Assembly: GCA_032207245.1 (NCBI GenBank)
Contig: CM063505.1
Location: 177,080,030 to 177,144,029, forward strand
Length of the DNA: 64,000 nucleotides
From: Pardosa pseudoannulata
Lineage: Eukaryota > Arthropoda > Arachnida > Araneae > Lycosidae
Reading direction: 5' to 3'
In this document: piece by piece, positions 1 through 10,846 of the stretch
Position numbering within the stretch: position 1 is the first letter of the stretch
Layout: each line of letters starts with the position of its first letter
Translations under genes and position numbers: made by a program
Notes under the pieces: generated by a model
The model's input: only the letters and a program-made list of their open reading frames with translations
Database searches by the model: none
Told to the model about the DNA's origin: nothing

Positions 1-2253
1 GAAAAAAATTCTTTTTTGTAAATAACTATAAGTGATAATAAAATAGCTTTGTTAGGTTTAATATAATTTTATTCTATTTATTTATTGATTAATTTTACAA
101 ATATTAACGTAGATTTATAAATTTTTAACTGTTATGTTATTAACTGAATTATAGTAATAACTATAATAACTCTTTGTTTTCAATTTACATCTCAATGTAA
201 TGCATTCCGTCGGAATAGAATGAATGTCTAATGTAGCCCCGAGGAATGTTTTAGGTTATCCCAGCCTGATCTGGTTCAGGAACTGGCAAACTACGACCTA
301 CGAGTCAAAGACGGACCGCACAAGTAAATCGAATGAGGATGGCATGGCCAGTCTTATCCAATTTAAGTTTTGAATAATGACCACACGTAGTGGTACTTGC
401 ATATTGTAAATTCAGTAAAGAATTAAAAGTGCCATGTAGCCAGTTTTTTCTTAGCAATATTATCTGTTCTGTCCCTCTATGAAAAATCTCAACACAGGTC
501 ATTGTTTACTGACATTCATTTATAAGAAACGTTACGATAATTATTACTTGGAAGTAAATTATGAGAAAATTTTGCCTCGAAACAAGTTCATTCGTCCAAT
601 CAGTACAAATTTTCACCATTCAATTCATCAAAAATGTTTTCAAATGTGTCTAAGTGTCAGCAGTAAAGTGCATACATATTATTTTCCTCATAAAAATAAC
701 TAATCATGATATACATGTATTAATAAAAGTACATATTATTAAAATATGTAGTCATTCTAGACTGTAATCTAGTTTTCTTACTATCTTGCTGCCTCCTAAA
801 AAAGTTTTGCTGCCCCTGTTCTTGTCTATCTTATTTCAGTACAATTACATTACTATAACTGTCACGCACAAATAAATTGCTTTTTTTCTAATAAATTAAT
901 GTAATTGTTATTTCAGATCTTTTACAGAAGACAAATGAACAATTTAAACTACAGAAAAAGAAAATAAGTGATACCAATGTATATAAAGTCCACAAGTATA
1001 AAGCTAATTAAAACAGAAAATTGTTTTATACTTCTTTAAAAAAAAAAAGAAATTCTGAAATGCTTTATTCTATTCTTTTTCGCACAATGGTATGATTTGA
1101 GGCACAACGGTCAAATACTTGCTACATGCTGGTTAATTGAATCTAAGCCTACTGCTTAAAACCTATTATCAATTACTTAGCTATTTTTATAACTGCATTT
1201 TATACAATGATATCTCTATCACTTATCATTTCTGCACAAAAGCTTTTATATTACTACATTCATATAGAAAAGTTTTCGTGTTTTGACATAGTCCATTATC
1301 GGTATCTTTTTATCTATAAACATACAATTTGTTAAATATTAAATAACTATTAAATTAATTTGTGGTTTTTGCAATCGTATCTGTTGCATGTTGATTCTTA
1401 CCTTCTTTTGATCAGAGTTTCAAAATGGTAGACCGAAGGCCGCATAAGACACAGGAGGTTAATTTTGTGGTCAGTGAAAATTTTCTGAGAGTAAAAAAAA
1501 CAACTGTAGTTCTGAAGCTTTTATTACGACGAAATTCTTAAAAAATCAGTACAAATTCGTCCTTTCTTTATTCTTCTTGGATTAGAATTAGCAGAGTTGG
1601 TGGTGGATATCGTTCATTGGTAGATACAGGTGTCAACCTACAATATTTCAACTAAATTATCAATTTTACAAATTTTATTTTGATTACATTATTAATTTTA
1701 GCTTGTTTTTAGATATTTTTTCTTGCAATTTGTCAATATTAATTAAAATTAAATAACACCGTAGAGGGAAATTCTTCAAAACCAATTCTTTGGAGTTTAA
1801 AAGTGTTTTGTTCATTTTAATTTTCCTCCTCTCCTGCAATTGTAAGATAATTAGTGTTATAAGAGTTTTAATTAATTTAGCTGAAGCTTTAAAAAGTTAT
1901 TTTTCTGTTTTAATTTCTTGCTATTTCCTATTCTTACATTTAAAATGCACAAATAGTTATGACCTTCAGAAATATGTCTTATACCTCAGGGTTTCTAACT
2001 GTTTTAAGCAACTAAAAATGACTAAGTCTTTGTTTTTAATTAAACTATGCATATTATTTCTTACTGGTACTTCTGCTCTACTCGCATAGTTTTACACAAA
2101 TTAGCCAATAAGGAAAGTGTGGTCCCCAACTATGCATGAGATTTCTAGTGTGGCTCTCGAGCTCATAAAAGTTGGAAACTCTGGGTACAAGATTTTCCTA
2201 AAATACGTGTTTTAAACTTTGCAGCTCACACTCTCTGTTTTTTTTTATTCTAG
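1..2253. other. Intron or upstream sequence of gene A; no exon recognised
   Basis: AT-rich sequence with stops in all frames. Gene A's exon at 2254 begins inside a codon, so this stretch is presumably intron. I looked for the preceding exon, which should resemble the paralogous one at 56576-56670 (NVLAL...CTRES...), and did not find it, so it probably lies left of the window. No repeat family shared with the rest of the window was seen. Confidence 0.5.
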
Positions 2254-2398
2254 CATTGCTGGACACAAAATGCCTGAGGTAACAATGGCAGGTTTTAATT
2301 TCTATTGTGGCACGAAGTTTATGATTCGTGCACTCACTGAAGGTTTAAGACAAGAAGTGAAAGCTGGAAATACTGATAAATCTCAAATACGTGTGGCG
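2254..2398 (+). CDS. Gene A penultimate exon
   Basis: 145 nt. The acceptor is a pyrimidine tract ending TTCTAG and the donor is GCG|GTAAGT. The first base completes a Ser codon split with the previous exon, followed by 48 codons. It encodes AGHKMPEV, then FNFYCGTKF with the catalytic Tyr and Lys, and ends at RVA in phase 0. It is two codons longer than gene B's exon at 60909; the difference falls in the loop after the YxxxK helix (AGNTDKSQ against AAKKR). Confidence 0.88.
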
Positions 2399-4518
2399 GT
2401 AAGTGAGAATGAAACCATATCCTTAATTATTCTCTTCGGGATTTCCTTTTCCCACATAATCTTTTGGATTAATGGAAGACAACATATATCGAATTTGAGG
2501 GGTTTTTTTTGTTATGCATGTTATTAGTAACTAAAAACAGATAGAAGCGTAAACAATAAACATTTAATCGATGTCCCATACAATACAATACAGCAAGATT
2601 GAAAAATATAACATAAACGAGCAAAATAAAAGATCTACTGCAAAAGGTCCTCAGAGTCTCGAGTGACTGTCTACTCACTTTTTTAGTTGGGGTCTCCCTT
2701 TCCTCTCAAATCATTTTCTTCCTATATAAGCCTCTGTGTGGTGGATATCAAGTAGTTCGGACCTCTACAGCCTCAGGTTTTAACTTTTGATCTTAAGTGT
2801 TTCCAGATGTGCAAGTTTTATGGTATTAACAACTGACTCAATAACGTCAAATCTGACTATTTAGGCATGTGAACCTAATCTTAACAGCTTTTATAGAGTC
2901 ATTGGGTCTATCGATAGGGTGTTTATGAAGGTCTGGATATAAAAGTTATAAAAATGTACAACAGGCCCACTAAAAAGTCTGAATTTTATGATATTGTCAA
3001 AGAATCACTTGAGATTCAGTTTATGAGATCCCACATCTGGGGATGTCTAAATGCCCCATGGATATAAAATAGTACAATGATAGGTCAATCTCCAAACAGT
3101 TTTTGTTTTCAAGATGGGAAATACCATAAAATATAGCCGAACGATGGCCGAATGGTTAGGATGCTGGCCTTCGGAACCAGAGTTCGTGAGTTCGAATCCC
3201 ACTATGGCATGGATGTTCGGAATCGGCTTTAAGCAATAGGTCCAGGTCTCATTAGCCCTCGTGTTGCAAAATGTAGACCGTAGCACTCCAAACCCAAAAC
3301 CAAAAAACCATAAAATATAACAACGATATCTATTACAATGGCTCTCTGGGGACTTCCTCATACAGCATGTACTCGTAATTTATAAAACATATCTAATAAT
3401 TTCATTGATACATCTTATTAGTTCTTTTATTTAATAAAAGCTTGATTTACGTAATTGTTGAAATAACCTCACAGGTTTTCTTGAAAATCAATGCGAAAAT
3501 AGGAAGTTTATTTTTACAATTTGTGATAATGTGTATTGATCAATATGTACATTATATTATTTATTATTACATTTATTAACGTTCATACACAAAATTTTGG
3601 GATAAAATGTGTTTTAATTTTTTTTACTTAGTTTACACAAAATTTATAGACTATTTTGAAAATAAAATGTACTTGGCATAGTTAGTGAAATGCGGAAAAC
3701 TGTACGTAAGCACCAGAAAAACTGTCTAAATTTGTAGAAAATCATTTTTTGAAGGTGACATAGTGCTGTACACAGCTACCACCAATCATTATATTATCAG
3801 TGAATGTTAAAAAGCCTCAAATACAAAGGCGTAGAATTTTTTCCACATGATCATTTGGATTAATAGCAAACAGCCAATATATAACTTGAGTTTTTTGTTG
3901 TTGTTATGCATATTATTAGTAAATAAAAACAGATGAAAGCGTAAACAACAAACATTTAATGGATGTCGCGTTCAATACAATACAGCAAGATAAAAAAATA
4001 TGTACATCAAATAAGTATTAGCATGGTACATCTCTAGAAGCTATTATTTTCAAGGGTTTCTCATTTTCTATGGTTCTAATATAAAGACTATTAAATTATA
4101 CCCTGTTTCAGTCACTTTTTATTTACATAGTGATATCTGAGATGATATAGTATTGGTTCAGTAAAAAATAAATCGAAAATCGAAAATAATTTACTATATT
4201 TGTTCATTTTCCCACATAAAATCTATAAATATTAGTCAACAACTACTTAAATTTGTATTTTGCTGTGTTAACAAGTAAAAGCAAACATTAAAACTTTGTA
4301 ATGTTAAATTTCTCTTTTAGAGCATCAGCCCGGGACTTGTCGAAACGGAATTTCTCTCCAGATGCCTGAGCCCAGAAATGGCGAACCATGTGTATTCCGC
4401 CATGCCTTGCCTACAACCTAAAGACGTCGCTGATACTGTGGTCTACATTCTACAAGCACCTCCAAAAGTGAATGTGAGTGATGTTCTCGTATTGCCCGTG
4501 GAAAAGGGAGAATCGTAA
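2254..4518 (+). CDS. Gene A: DHRS11-like short-chain dehydrogenase/reductase, C-terminal part (2 exons)
   Basis: 3' portion of a classical SDR gene, joined from 2254-2398 and 4321-4518. It gives 113 full codons plus one nucleotide that completes a split codon from an upstream exon. Visible features are the active-site motif YCGTK (Tyr and Lys of YxxxK), the helix ALTEGLRQE, and after the splice SISPGLVETEF, the SDR PG motif that closes over the nicotinamide. The C-terminal LQPKDVADTVVYIL is typical of DHRS11. Family members are cytosolic NADP(H)-dependent oxidoreductases acting on steroids, retinoids or isoprenoids such as farnesol; the substrate here cannot be read from sequence. The N-terminal Rossmann half is outside the window. 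Gene B at 49328 is a tandem paralogue in the same orientation. The exons are clearly more GC-rich than the surrounding introns, as expected for real coding sequence. Confidence 0.88.
2452..2610. repeat. Intronic direct repeat, copy 1
   Basis: From CCACATAATC through TTTGGATTAATGG, TTATGCATGTTATTAGTAA and AACATTTAAT to CAGCAAGATTG. It recurs in the same order at 3843-4000 with scattered substitutions and small indels. I recognise no transposon family in it. Confidence 0.7.
3136..3306 (+). mobile_element. tRNA-derived SINE, family 1 (copy with 13-bp target duplication)
   Basis: The head resembles a tRNA: A box TGGCCGAATGGT, anticodon-like loop CTTCGGA, B box AGTTCGAATCC. The body runs through GGAATCGGCTTTAAGC, CTCATTAGCCCTCGTG and GTAGACCGTAGCACTCC. 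It is flanked by a perfect 13-bp duplication ACCATAAAATATA (3123-3135 and 3307-3319), which defines its ends. Other copies are at 28378, 32214 and 42402, with degenerate ones near 25276 and 30146. The loop would read as Arg-TCG if the source were an intact tRNA, but the stem has a mismatch, so the parent tRNA is uncertain. Confidence 0.88.
3843..4000. repeat. Intronic direct repeat, copy 2
   Basis: Second copy of the segment at 2452-2610, in the same orientation. Shared blocks include TTTGGATTAATAG, TTATGCATATTATTAGTAA, AAGCGTAAACAACAAAC and AATACAATACAGCAAGAT. Confidence 0.7.
4321..4518 (+). CDS. Gene A terminal exon
   Basis: 198 nt in phase 0: 65 codons and TAA at 4516-4518. The acceptor is TCTCTTTTAG. 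It opens with SISPGLVETEF (SDR PG motif) and ends VSDVLVLPVEKGES, matching the short polar tail of DHRS11-type proteins. Confidence 0.9.
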   Translation, partial: SISPGLVETEFLSRCLSPEMANHVYSAMPCLQPKDVADTVVYILQAPPKVNVSDVLVLPVEKGES

Positions 4519-4675
4519 TTTCAAGAGAAACGGAAGTATCACAACACAAGACGTTTTACATTTTTAAGGAATTGTAAAATTAATTCCGAAAAGTTAGGGG
4601 CTACGAATAAAACTCATCGATTACCTCTTTAGTTGTATGTATTGTGTAATAAAGTGTTTTTCATTTTGTAATTTT
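4519..4675 (+). promoter_or_regulatory. Gene A 3' UTR with two AATAAA polyadenylation signals
   Basis: AATAAA at 4606-4611 and again at 4648-4653, 88 and 130 nt after the stop. The second is followed by a GT/T-rich stretch (AAGTGTTTTTCATTTTG) that fits a downstream cleavage element. The second signal therefore looks the more likely major site. Confidence 0.7.
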
Positions 4676-4904
4676 ACATATTATTCCATTTAAAGCATTC
4701 ATTTACATTTAGAGCATCCAGTTCTATTACAAATTCTGTTGTCTTAATCACAATTAGGCTACAGTCACTCGCTCGTGGAGCCAGTACTTCAGCAGGAGTT
4801 AACCGAGTGGAGAAGTACTGTACTTGCGATCTACCTACCACCGCTGGGATAGCCTGGATGGCCTCATGGACAAATGGGTCGAGTTCGGGACCTAAAAAAG
4901 AAAA

Positions 4905-6137
4905 AGAATAGTGATATCCCAAAAATCACAACATAAGAACCAAAATAGTAGGAGACAAGTATTACTCTAAGGTACTTGATGAAATCGCAAAAGAGGTTTT
5001 GTCAAGGTAAAAAAATAGTGATATCCCAAAAATCACAACATAAGAACCAAAATAGTAGGAGACAAGTATTACTCTAAGGTACTTGATGAAATCGCAAAAG
5101 AGGTTTTGTCAAGGTAAAAAAAATAGTGATATCCCAAAAATCACAACATAAGAACCAAAATAGTAGGAGACAAGTATTACTCTAAGGTACTTGATGAAAT
5201 CGCAAAAGAGGTTTTGTCAAGGTAAAAAAATAGTGATATCCCAAAAATCACAACATAAGAACCAAAATAGTAGGAGACAAGTATTACTCTAAGGTACTTG
5301 ATGAAATCGCAAAAGAGGTTTTGTCAAGGTAAAAAAATATTGATACCCCAACAATCACAACATAAGAACCAGAATCGTTGGAGACAAGTATTACTTTAAG
5401 GTACTTGATGAAATCGCAAAAGAGTTTTTGTCAAGGTAAAAAAATATTGATACCCCAACAATCACAACATAAGAACCAGAATCGTTGGAGACAAGTATTA
5501 CTTTAAGGTACTTGATGAAATCGCAAAAGAGTTTTTGTCAAGGTAAAAAAATATTGATACCCCAACAATCACAACATAAGAACCAGAATCGTTGGAGACA
5601 AGTATTACTCTAAGGTACTTGATGAAAATCGCAAAAGAGTTTTTGTCAAGGTAAAAAAATATTGATACCCCAACAATCACAACATAAGAACCAGAATCGT
5701 TGGAGACAAGTATTACTTAAGGTACTTGATGAAATCGCAAAAAGAGTTTTGTCAAGGTAAAAAAATAGTGATATCCCAAAAATCACAACATAAGAACCAA
5801 AATAGTAGGAGACAAGTATTACTCTAAGGTACTTGATGAAATCGCAAAAGAGGTTTTGTCAAGGTAAAAAAATATTGATATCCCAAAAATCACAACATAA
5901 GAACCAAAATAGTAGGAGACAAGTATTACTCTAAGGTACTTGATGAAATCGCAAAAGAGGTTTTGTCAAGGTAAAAAAATATTGATACCCCAACAATCTT
6001 TTAAGAACCAGAATTCTCATAATTCCCAGAATTCTCATAAGCATTCTTTTAAGAATTCTCATAAGAACCAAAATAGTAGGAGACAAGTATTACTCTAAGG
6101 TACTTGATGAAATCGCAAAAGAGGTTTTGTCAAGGTG
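4905..6137. repeat. 107-bp satellite, about 11 units in two sequence classes
   Basis: Units start near 4911, 5018, 5126, 5233, 5340, 5447, 5554, 5662, 5768, 5875 and 5982, with spacing of 106-108. Class a has GTGATATCCCAAAAATCAC, AATAGTAGGAG and GAGGTTTTG. Class b has TTGATACCCCAACAATCAC, AATCGTTGGAG and GAGTTTTTG. The order is a-a-a-a-b-b-b-b-a-(a/b hybrid)-b, and the last unit is interrupted at about 5999-6060 by scrambled AGAATTCTCATAA repeats before an a-type end. No coding function is seen; the short open frames here are by-products. Confidence 0.93.
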
Positions 6138-6387
6138 ATTTCTTTGTCATAATAGCTTAAAACCAAAAGAAAAAAATATGAATCTAACTAAATAGGTATG
6201 ATATCATATTGCATCAAGATATTTTTCTTCGGGTTATATGATTGCATTCTAGATTATGATTATTGTATTGCATGGTTTCATTTATTAAATACGTAGATAT
6301 GGCTAAAAAATTCACTGTTCTAGATTATAACATAAAACATTTTTATCTCGAGTTTTTTCCATCTCCACGAAATTTGATATAGACAAG

Positions 6388-6803
<416 letters not shown>

Positions 6804-6851
<48 letters not shown>
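6804..6851. repeat. (TA)n microsatellite
   Basis: About 48 bp of TA repeats directly after the LTR-like block; probably the other half of the tract at 6437-6505. Confidence 0.95.
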
Positions 6852-6856
<5 letters not shown>

Positions 6857-7156
6857 AATCGATATCGAATTTTGTGGGCTTACAAGCCTCATGCTGCCTG
6901 CGGGCGGTGGTATAAAAAGCAGATATTTTAGAGGTCAAAATGGCTTGAAACATTTTTCTGTCTGAAATTAGACAATAATTGTGTTTTTTATCTGACAGAC
7001 CACTTGGTCACAATGGAGTGTTAAGCAGTAAAATATAACTAACCATGACTCATGCAAATTGCGGGCCTTTCAGAAGGCACAACTTGTTATCAATAGAACA
7101 AATTAAAATGGAGAACGCCATTCAAGTGTCCAATTTAACACTTTGTATGCAGTATC

Positions 7157-7246
<90 letters not shown>
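7157..7246. repeat. (TA)n microsatellite
   Basis: About 85 bp of uninterrupted TA. The sequence at 6852-7156 between the two tracts shows nothing recognisable apart from a TATAAAAAG string near 6912. Confidence 0.95.
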
Positions 7247-7247
<1 letters not shown>

Positions 7248-7349
7248 GAAGGTATACAAATTTTCGATATATTGAACATTTGTTTGAAATAAAAGATATA
7301 TCAATATAGTATGTTTAGTTGATTAAAAATAACTACATTTGGTCTTGAG

Positions 7350-7784
7350 TATATTTAATTTCAACAAAAAGATTCAAAACAAGCTTAACCACATCTTAAC
7401 TGACCTTACAGATACTAAATGTCAAAGGCAGCTTTTACGAAAAAAAAACCCAAGGGAATTCAGTATATTAGATATGTCGTTAGCTGATCAACTCCCTGAA
7501 TATTTACCAACCATTTCAGATTTCAAAATAAATTACCCTAACTATTATCCTAATTTCACAATGCATGAGAAAGTTCTAGAGACATTTTTTCACAACAGAT
7601 TATGGCAAAAAATGAGTCAAAAAACTCAAAACTTAGTCCTGGATTTATTAGTTTTTCCCTTCCTGTAATCAGCATGGTTTTATCAGTATCAATTGAAAGA
7701 ATCGAACCTTTGGTTTATTTTGAAGGAATTAAGCAAATGTTTAAGAATACATTGAGCAGCAAAATTATTAGAAATTTATCGTAG
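7350..7784 (+). pseudogene. Unrecognised open frames, possibly one frameshifted coding remnant
   Basis: One frame is open to 7668 and contains FSILDMSLADQLPEYLPTIS and YPNFTMHEKVLETFF. It has no ATG near its beginning. A second frame overlaps it from 7602 to 7784 and continues with protein-like sequence (FISFSLPVISMVLS...IKQMFKNTL) to TAG. In such AT-rich DNA the two consecutive open stretches, with mixed hydrophobic and charged residues, suggest a decayed coding fragment broken by a frameshift near 7610-7665. I recognise no family, and chance is also possible. Confidence 0.25.
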
Positions 7785-7847
7785 TGTTTTTATGTATAAA
7801 TAAAAATAATCATCAGTTTGTAAATAAGTATTGAGAATGTATTGTGA

Positions 7848-8201
7848 GTCCTGGTAGCTAAGTCGGCAAAGGCAACGCTGTCTAAAATAGGAGCCCGAGG
7901 CGGCTTAAGATAAAGGTGACAGGGATAAAGTGTTTGTTAAAGGTGACTGGGGCACGTAAAATAGGTTCGCGGTCCCGATATCCTCCAAGTTCTCAATCAA
8001 TACCTCTCGGAGGGTGGAAGGCCAAGCCAATGGGTCGACTGTTTGGTCCCTGCTTCTAAATTATGAGGACCCACTTGAGCAAGAAGACATACTTTCACTC
8101 TTGAAGTGCTCGTTTACACGAAAGGCGCGCCATTTTGAATTAATACGAGTAGCATATGACTCAATCAAGCTTTGTTTAACCAAGTGGCATAAGACAACAA
8201 C
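7848..8201 (+). mobile_element. tRNA-derived SINE, family 2
   Basis: The head GGTAGCTAAGTCGGCAAA matches the tRNA-like head GGTAGCTCAGTCGGCAAA of the copy at 52905-53257. The body shares GTGACTGGGGCACGTAAAAT, CCTCCAAGTTCTCAA and TGGTCCCTGCTTCTAAATTA. The 3' end AAGTGGCATAAGACAACAAC is identical to that copy. The B box region has been lost here (AGGAGCCCGAGG follows directly). No clear target duplication was found. Confidence 0.8.
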
Positions 8202-8773
8202 GTGTTAAAAATGTTTTTTAGAAATCCTCGAATCGTTGTTATCTTTCCTTTTTAATCTAAACGTGAGTTCTAGCATGGGTATAAGATAAATACTCTAAGT
8301 TACGAAAATTAAGGTAAATTAGGTATATTAAGTTCTTTATAACGGAAAAGAAGGAGATTTACAAAAGATTACAAAAGAAAGACCTTTTTTTATACATTAA
8401 GTTTTTTTAATTTGAAGAGTATAAACCTCACTGAACAAAATGATTTACAAGAAAGAATGAGAAAATTGTGCAAATATTTACAATTATGAGGTAGCAAGAA
8501 AACGGGCGAAAATAACTGCAATTGATGAATTTTCTGCCAAAAGGAAATTTTATTTGATTTTGAGAGATATCGATGAAAAACAATTGTATCATTTTATGAC
8601 ACTATTCTACAGAAACCACATCACTTCTGCATTTAACCAGTACTGGGATGAAATTAAATAAAGAAAAAAAAGGAAAATTAAACGAAATGAAACAGTTTTA
8701 TAATTGAAACCTTCATAAAATTCTTATTAATTTCAATGATAATGGATAAAGATAGACGATTTGTCAGTAGTAA
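8202..8773. other. No feature recognised
   Basis: AT-rich, stops in all frames, no repeat shared with the rest of the window. Confidence 0.5.
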
Positions 8774-8973
8774 AATTTCCGCTTCCTCACTTCGAGGTTT
8801 TGCAAAACTTCCGCTGTCTTTGCTCTATGTTTACGTCATCAAAAAAGAAATAAAAGGAAATGGCAAGTTTCGAAACGGAAATTAAACTACAGTTATGCGT
8901 AAGTTTTACGCTACGTTCATTGAGAACATTGAGGAGTTAAGTGAAACCATTGATTCTCAATGAAGCGGAAATT
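8774..8973. repeat. Short inverted-repeat unit (possible MITE)
   Basis: Perfect 12-bp inverted arms AATTTCCGCTTC (8774-8785) and GAAGCGGAAATT (8962-8973) bound 200 bp. A nested hairpin of CATTGAGAA and TTCTCAATG lies inside. No target duplication is evident, so a transposon origin is only possible. Confidence 0.4.
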
Positions 8974-9583
8974 AATATCAAAGCGCGGGAATTCGAGAGT
9001 AGTAAATGTTTTATTGCAGTTTATCTTCTTTTTGTAAGGAGAGTTCTCCACTGTCCAGTCCAAAGACATACAGCAACTGATAACTAAGTCGCCACAACAG
9101 CAATCACTACAGCTATAAAGCTGCAGTTGACCTACGCGAGGCCCGTCATGGCTCGAGAATTAATGTGGTCAACTCTGGTAAGAAACAAGCGCTACAGAGC
9201 CAAGTTCTGGTCTACCAGAGAAGACACTAGAAAAAGATCACTCAGGTGAACCCCGGGCTCGTGACACCCGTGTATACCTAAAGGAGGTATACCCCTGAGG
9301 TTGTCTCTCATTTAGCACTAACCAGAGGACACGTACGGCCTGAAGCTCGTGGCCGCGGACGCGAGAAACGTTGTCCCCCTTCTTTTTGTAAAAAAAAATT
9401 GAATAGTTAATATGATACCAACAACATCCTTCGGTGATATAAACTAGGGTGTGTTCTGCTGAACCCTAGAGTTTCGCAACGATCCTCCAGGAACTCCACG
9501 AGAAATTTTTAAGCACCATCGAACTTTTAAAAAAGAATTTGTAAATTTCTTTTTCTGGTTTTTCTCTAATCCCTTACACAGGA
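8974..9583. other. No gene recognised; GC-richer stretch 9050-9370
   Basis: The stretch from about 9050 to 9370 is noticeably less AT-rich than its surroundings and holds a hairpin GTATACC...GGTATAC near 9273. It does not resemble the other repeats or any protein I know; a decayed retroelement is plausible. Confidence 0.35.
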
Positions 9584-9700
9584 TTAACCCTTTGAGTGCG
9601 TTCCTCAACAGACTAGTGGAAAATGCCAGGAATGAAATTGAGCTTCTCCATACACTGGTAGAAGATACCACGAATGTGATTGCGCTCCTGGCATACGCAT
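9584..9700 (+). mobile_element. Possible orphan piggyBac-type left end
   Basis: TTAA (9584-9587) is followed by CCCTTTGAGTGCG. An imperfect inverted pair, ATGCCAGGAATGAAAT (9622) and the complement of ATTGCGCTCCTGGCAT (9679-9694), lies just inside. No matching right end was found, so this is weak. Confidence 0.25.
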
Positions 9701-9797
9701 GAACTAATAAGATCTCTATTTCATACTTGTCGACTCTTGTTTATTGTTTTTTTTTAAATTCCTCACCTGTATTTATAAGAAATAGTATTATGGTATA

Positions 9798-10846
9798 CAT
9801 TATATCAGTTTAACCTTTTTGGCACAATGAATCACTTTAAAAATTTTAAATATGTCACGGACCCCTCTGTGAAAAAAAATGCTTAAACATCATTTATTAC
9901 GAAAAAAATTCTGTTTTATTATTTAATTATTTTAATATTTTTATTTCAATAGTATAAAAAATTTGAAGAAATTAAAATTTTTAATGTGAAGGCTGTTGCT
10001 GCTTTTACTTGATTAACAGATTGAATTGAGGGACGGTTTTCAACAAAGCAACGCGCATATTTCGATGTTTTACAATAATGTCTCTCCAATAGTATGCGGT
10101 TTCTTACTTTTGGCAATACGATATGCAACTCTGAAAGATGCCTTAACCAAAGGTTTTTGTGGAATACCAAATCCAAGTTTGGTTAATGTTCCAGATTTCG
10201 AAAACTGGGCTTTCTTCAAAGTAAAAAATTCTAGATCTTTAGATGCATTTTCAGGATGAAGAGATTTGAGATGCTCTATAAATTTTGCCGGTTTCATACT
10301 GGCGTTTGCCAAAACTTTTCCACCCAGAATCGGCCGTTCGGTGTTAAACAGCCACATTGTGGCTTTTCAACACCGTCCGATTCCTTCATGCAGCAGAATC
10401 CATATTTTACATAATTTTCATCATACTTCCTTTTTTTTTTTGGACATTTTGGACTACAAAGATATCAAATAATCAAATTAAACATTAAGAATTCAAATAA
10501 AAAAGTAAAACAAATATTTTGTTTTAAAAATTCTCAAGAACTATGGGGAACTGATTTTAACGTCACTTTATTTCCAAGTGAAATAAAATTCAAAGGCTAC
10601 TTTGTGTTTCTAAAAATTTCAAATTTTATATGGTTTGCGAATGTTCTTTTCCTCGTATTGTAGAGGTCTCTATTGGGAAATGGCAGACAGACGGCTTACA
10701 GAGGTTGCCCGTGACAAAAAAAGTTTTTTTTTTAAATATTGATGCAAATATTTTAAAAATTAGAAGTAATCGGCGGACCCCCAAAATATAACCCATGAAC
10801 CCCCAAGGGGTACATGAACCACAGGTTAAGAAACCCTGCATTATAT
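9798..10846 (-). mobile_element. hAT transposon remnant with 8-bp target duplication
   Basis: An 8-bp duplication CATTATAT (9798-9805 and 10839-10846) abuts CAGTTTAACC on the left and GGTTAAGAAACCCTG on the right; CAG...CTG ends and 8-bp duplications are hAT hallmarks. The 1033-bp element has hAT-type inner ends (CACGGACCCCT on the left, CGGACCCCCAAAATA on the right). Inside, on the minus strand, is the N-terminal part of a ZBED5-like hAT transposase. The rest of the transposase, including the catalytic and dimerisation regions, is missing, so this is an internally deleted, non-autonomous copy. Confidence 0.88.
10070..10400 (-). pseudogene. hAT transposase N-terminal fragment (ZBED5-like)
   Basis: The reading runs leftward from about 10357 and shows KVLANASMKPAKFIEHLKS, then HPENASKDLEFFTLKKAQF and ASFRVAYRIAKSKKPHTIGE. 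These match the zinc-finger tail and the VAxxIAKxKKPHTIGE block of vertebrate and arthropod ZBED5/SCAND3-type hAT transposases. It stops immediately after GETLL, where intact proteins continue into the insertion domain. The sequence upstream of 10357 is out of frame with the expected BED finger cysteines. No function is expected. Confidence 0.8.

Larger units (their letters stand above)
2399..4320 (+). other. Gene A last intron
   Basis: 1.9 kb GT-AG intron (GTAAGT...TTTTAG) separating phase-0 exons. It contains a SINE (3136-3306, own target duplication) and a pair of roughly 155-bp direct repeats (2452-2610 and 3843-4000) that flank the SINE at a distance. Otherwise unremarkable AT-rich sequence. 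Confidence 0.85.

Noticed and set aside
3136..3200. A tRNA gene (also near 28480, 32320, 42410, 47130, 53230)
   Set aside because: A and B boxes are present, but the cloverleaf is imperfect and a long SINE body with target duplications follows, so these are SINE heads, not tRNA genes.
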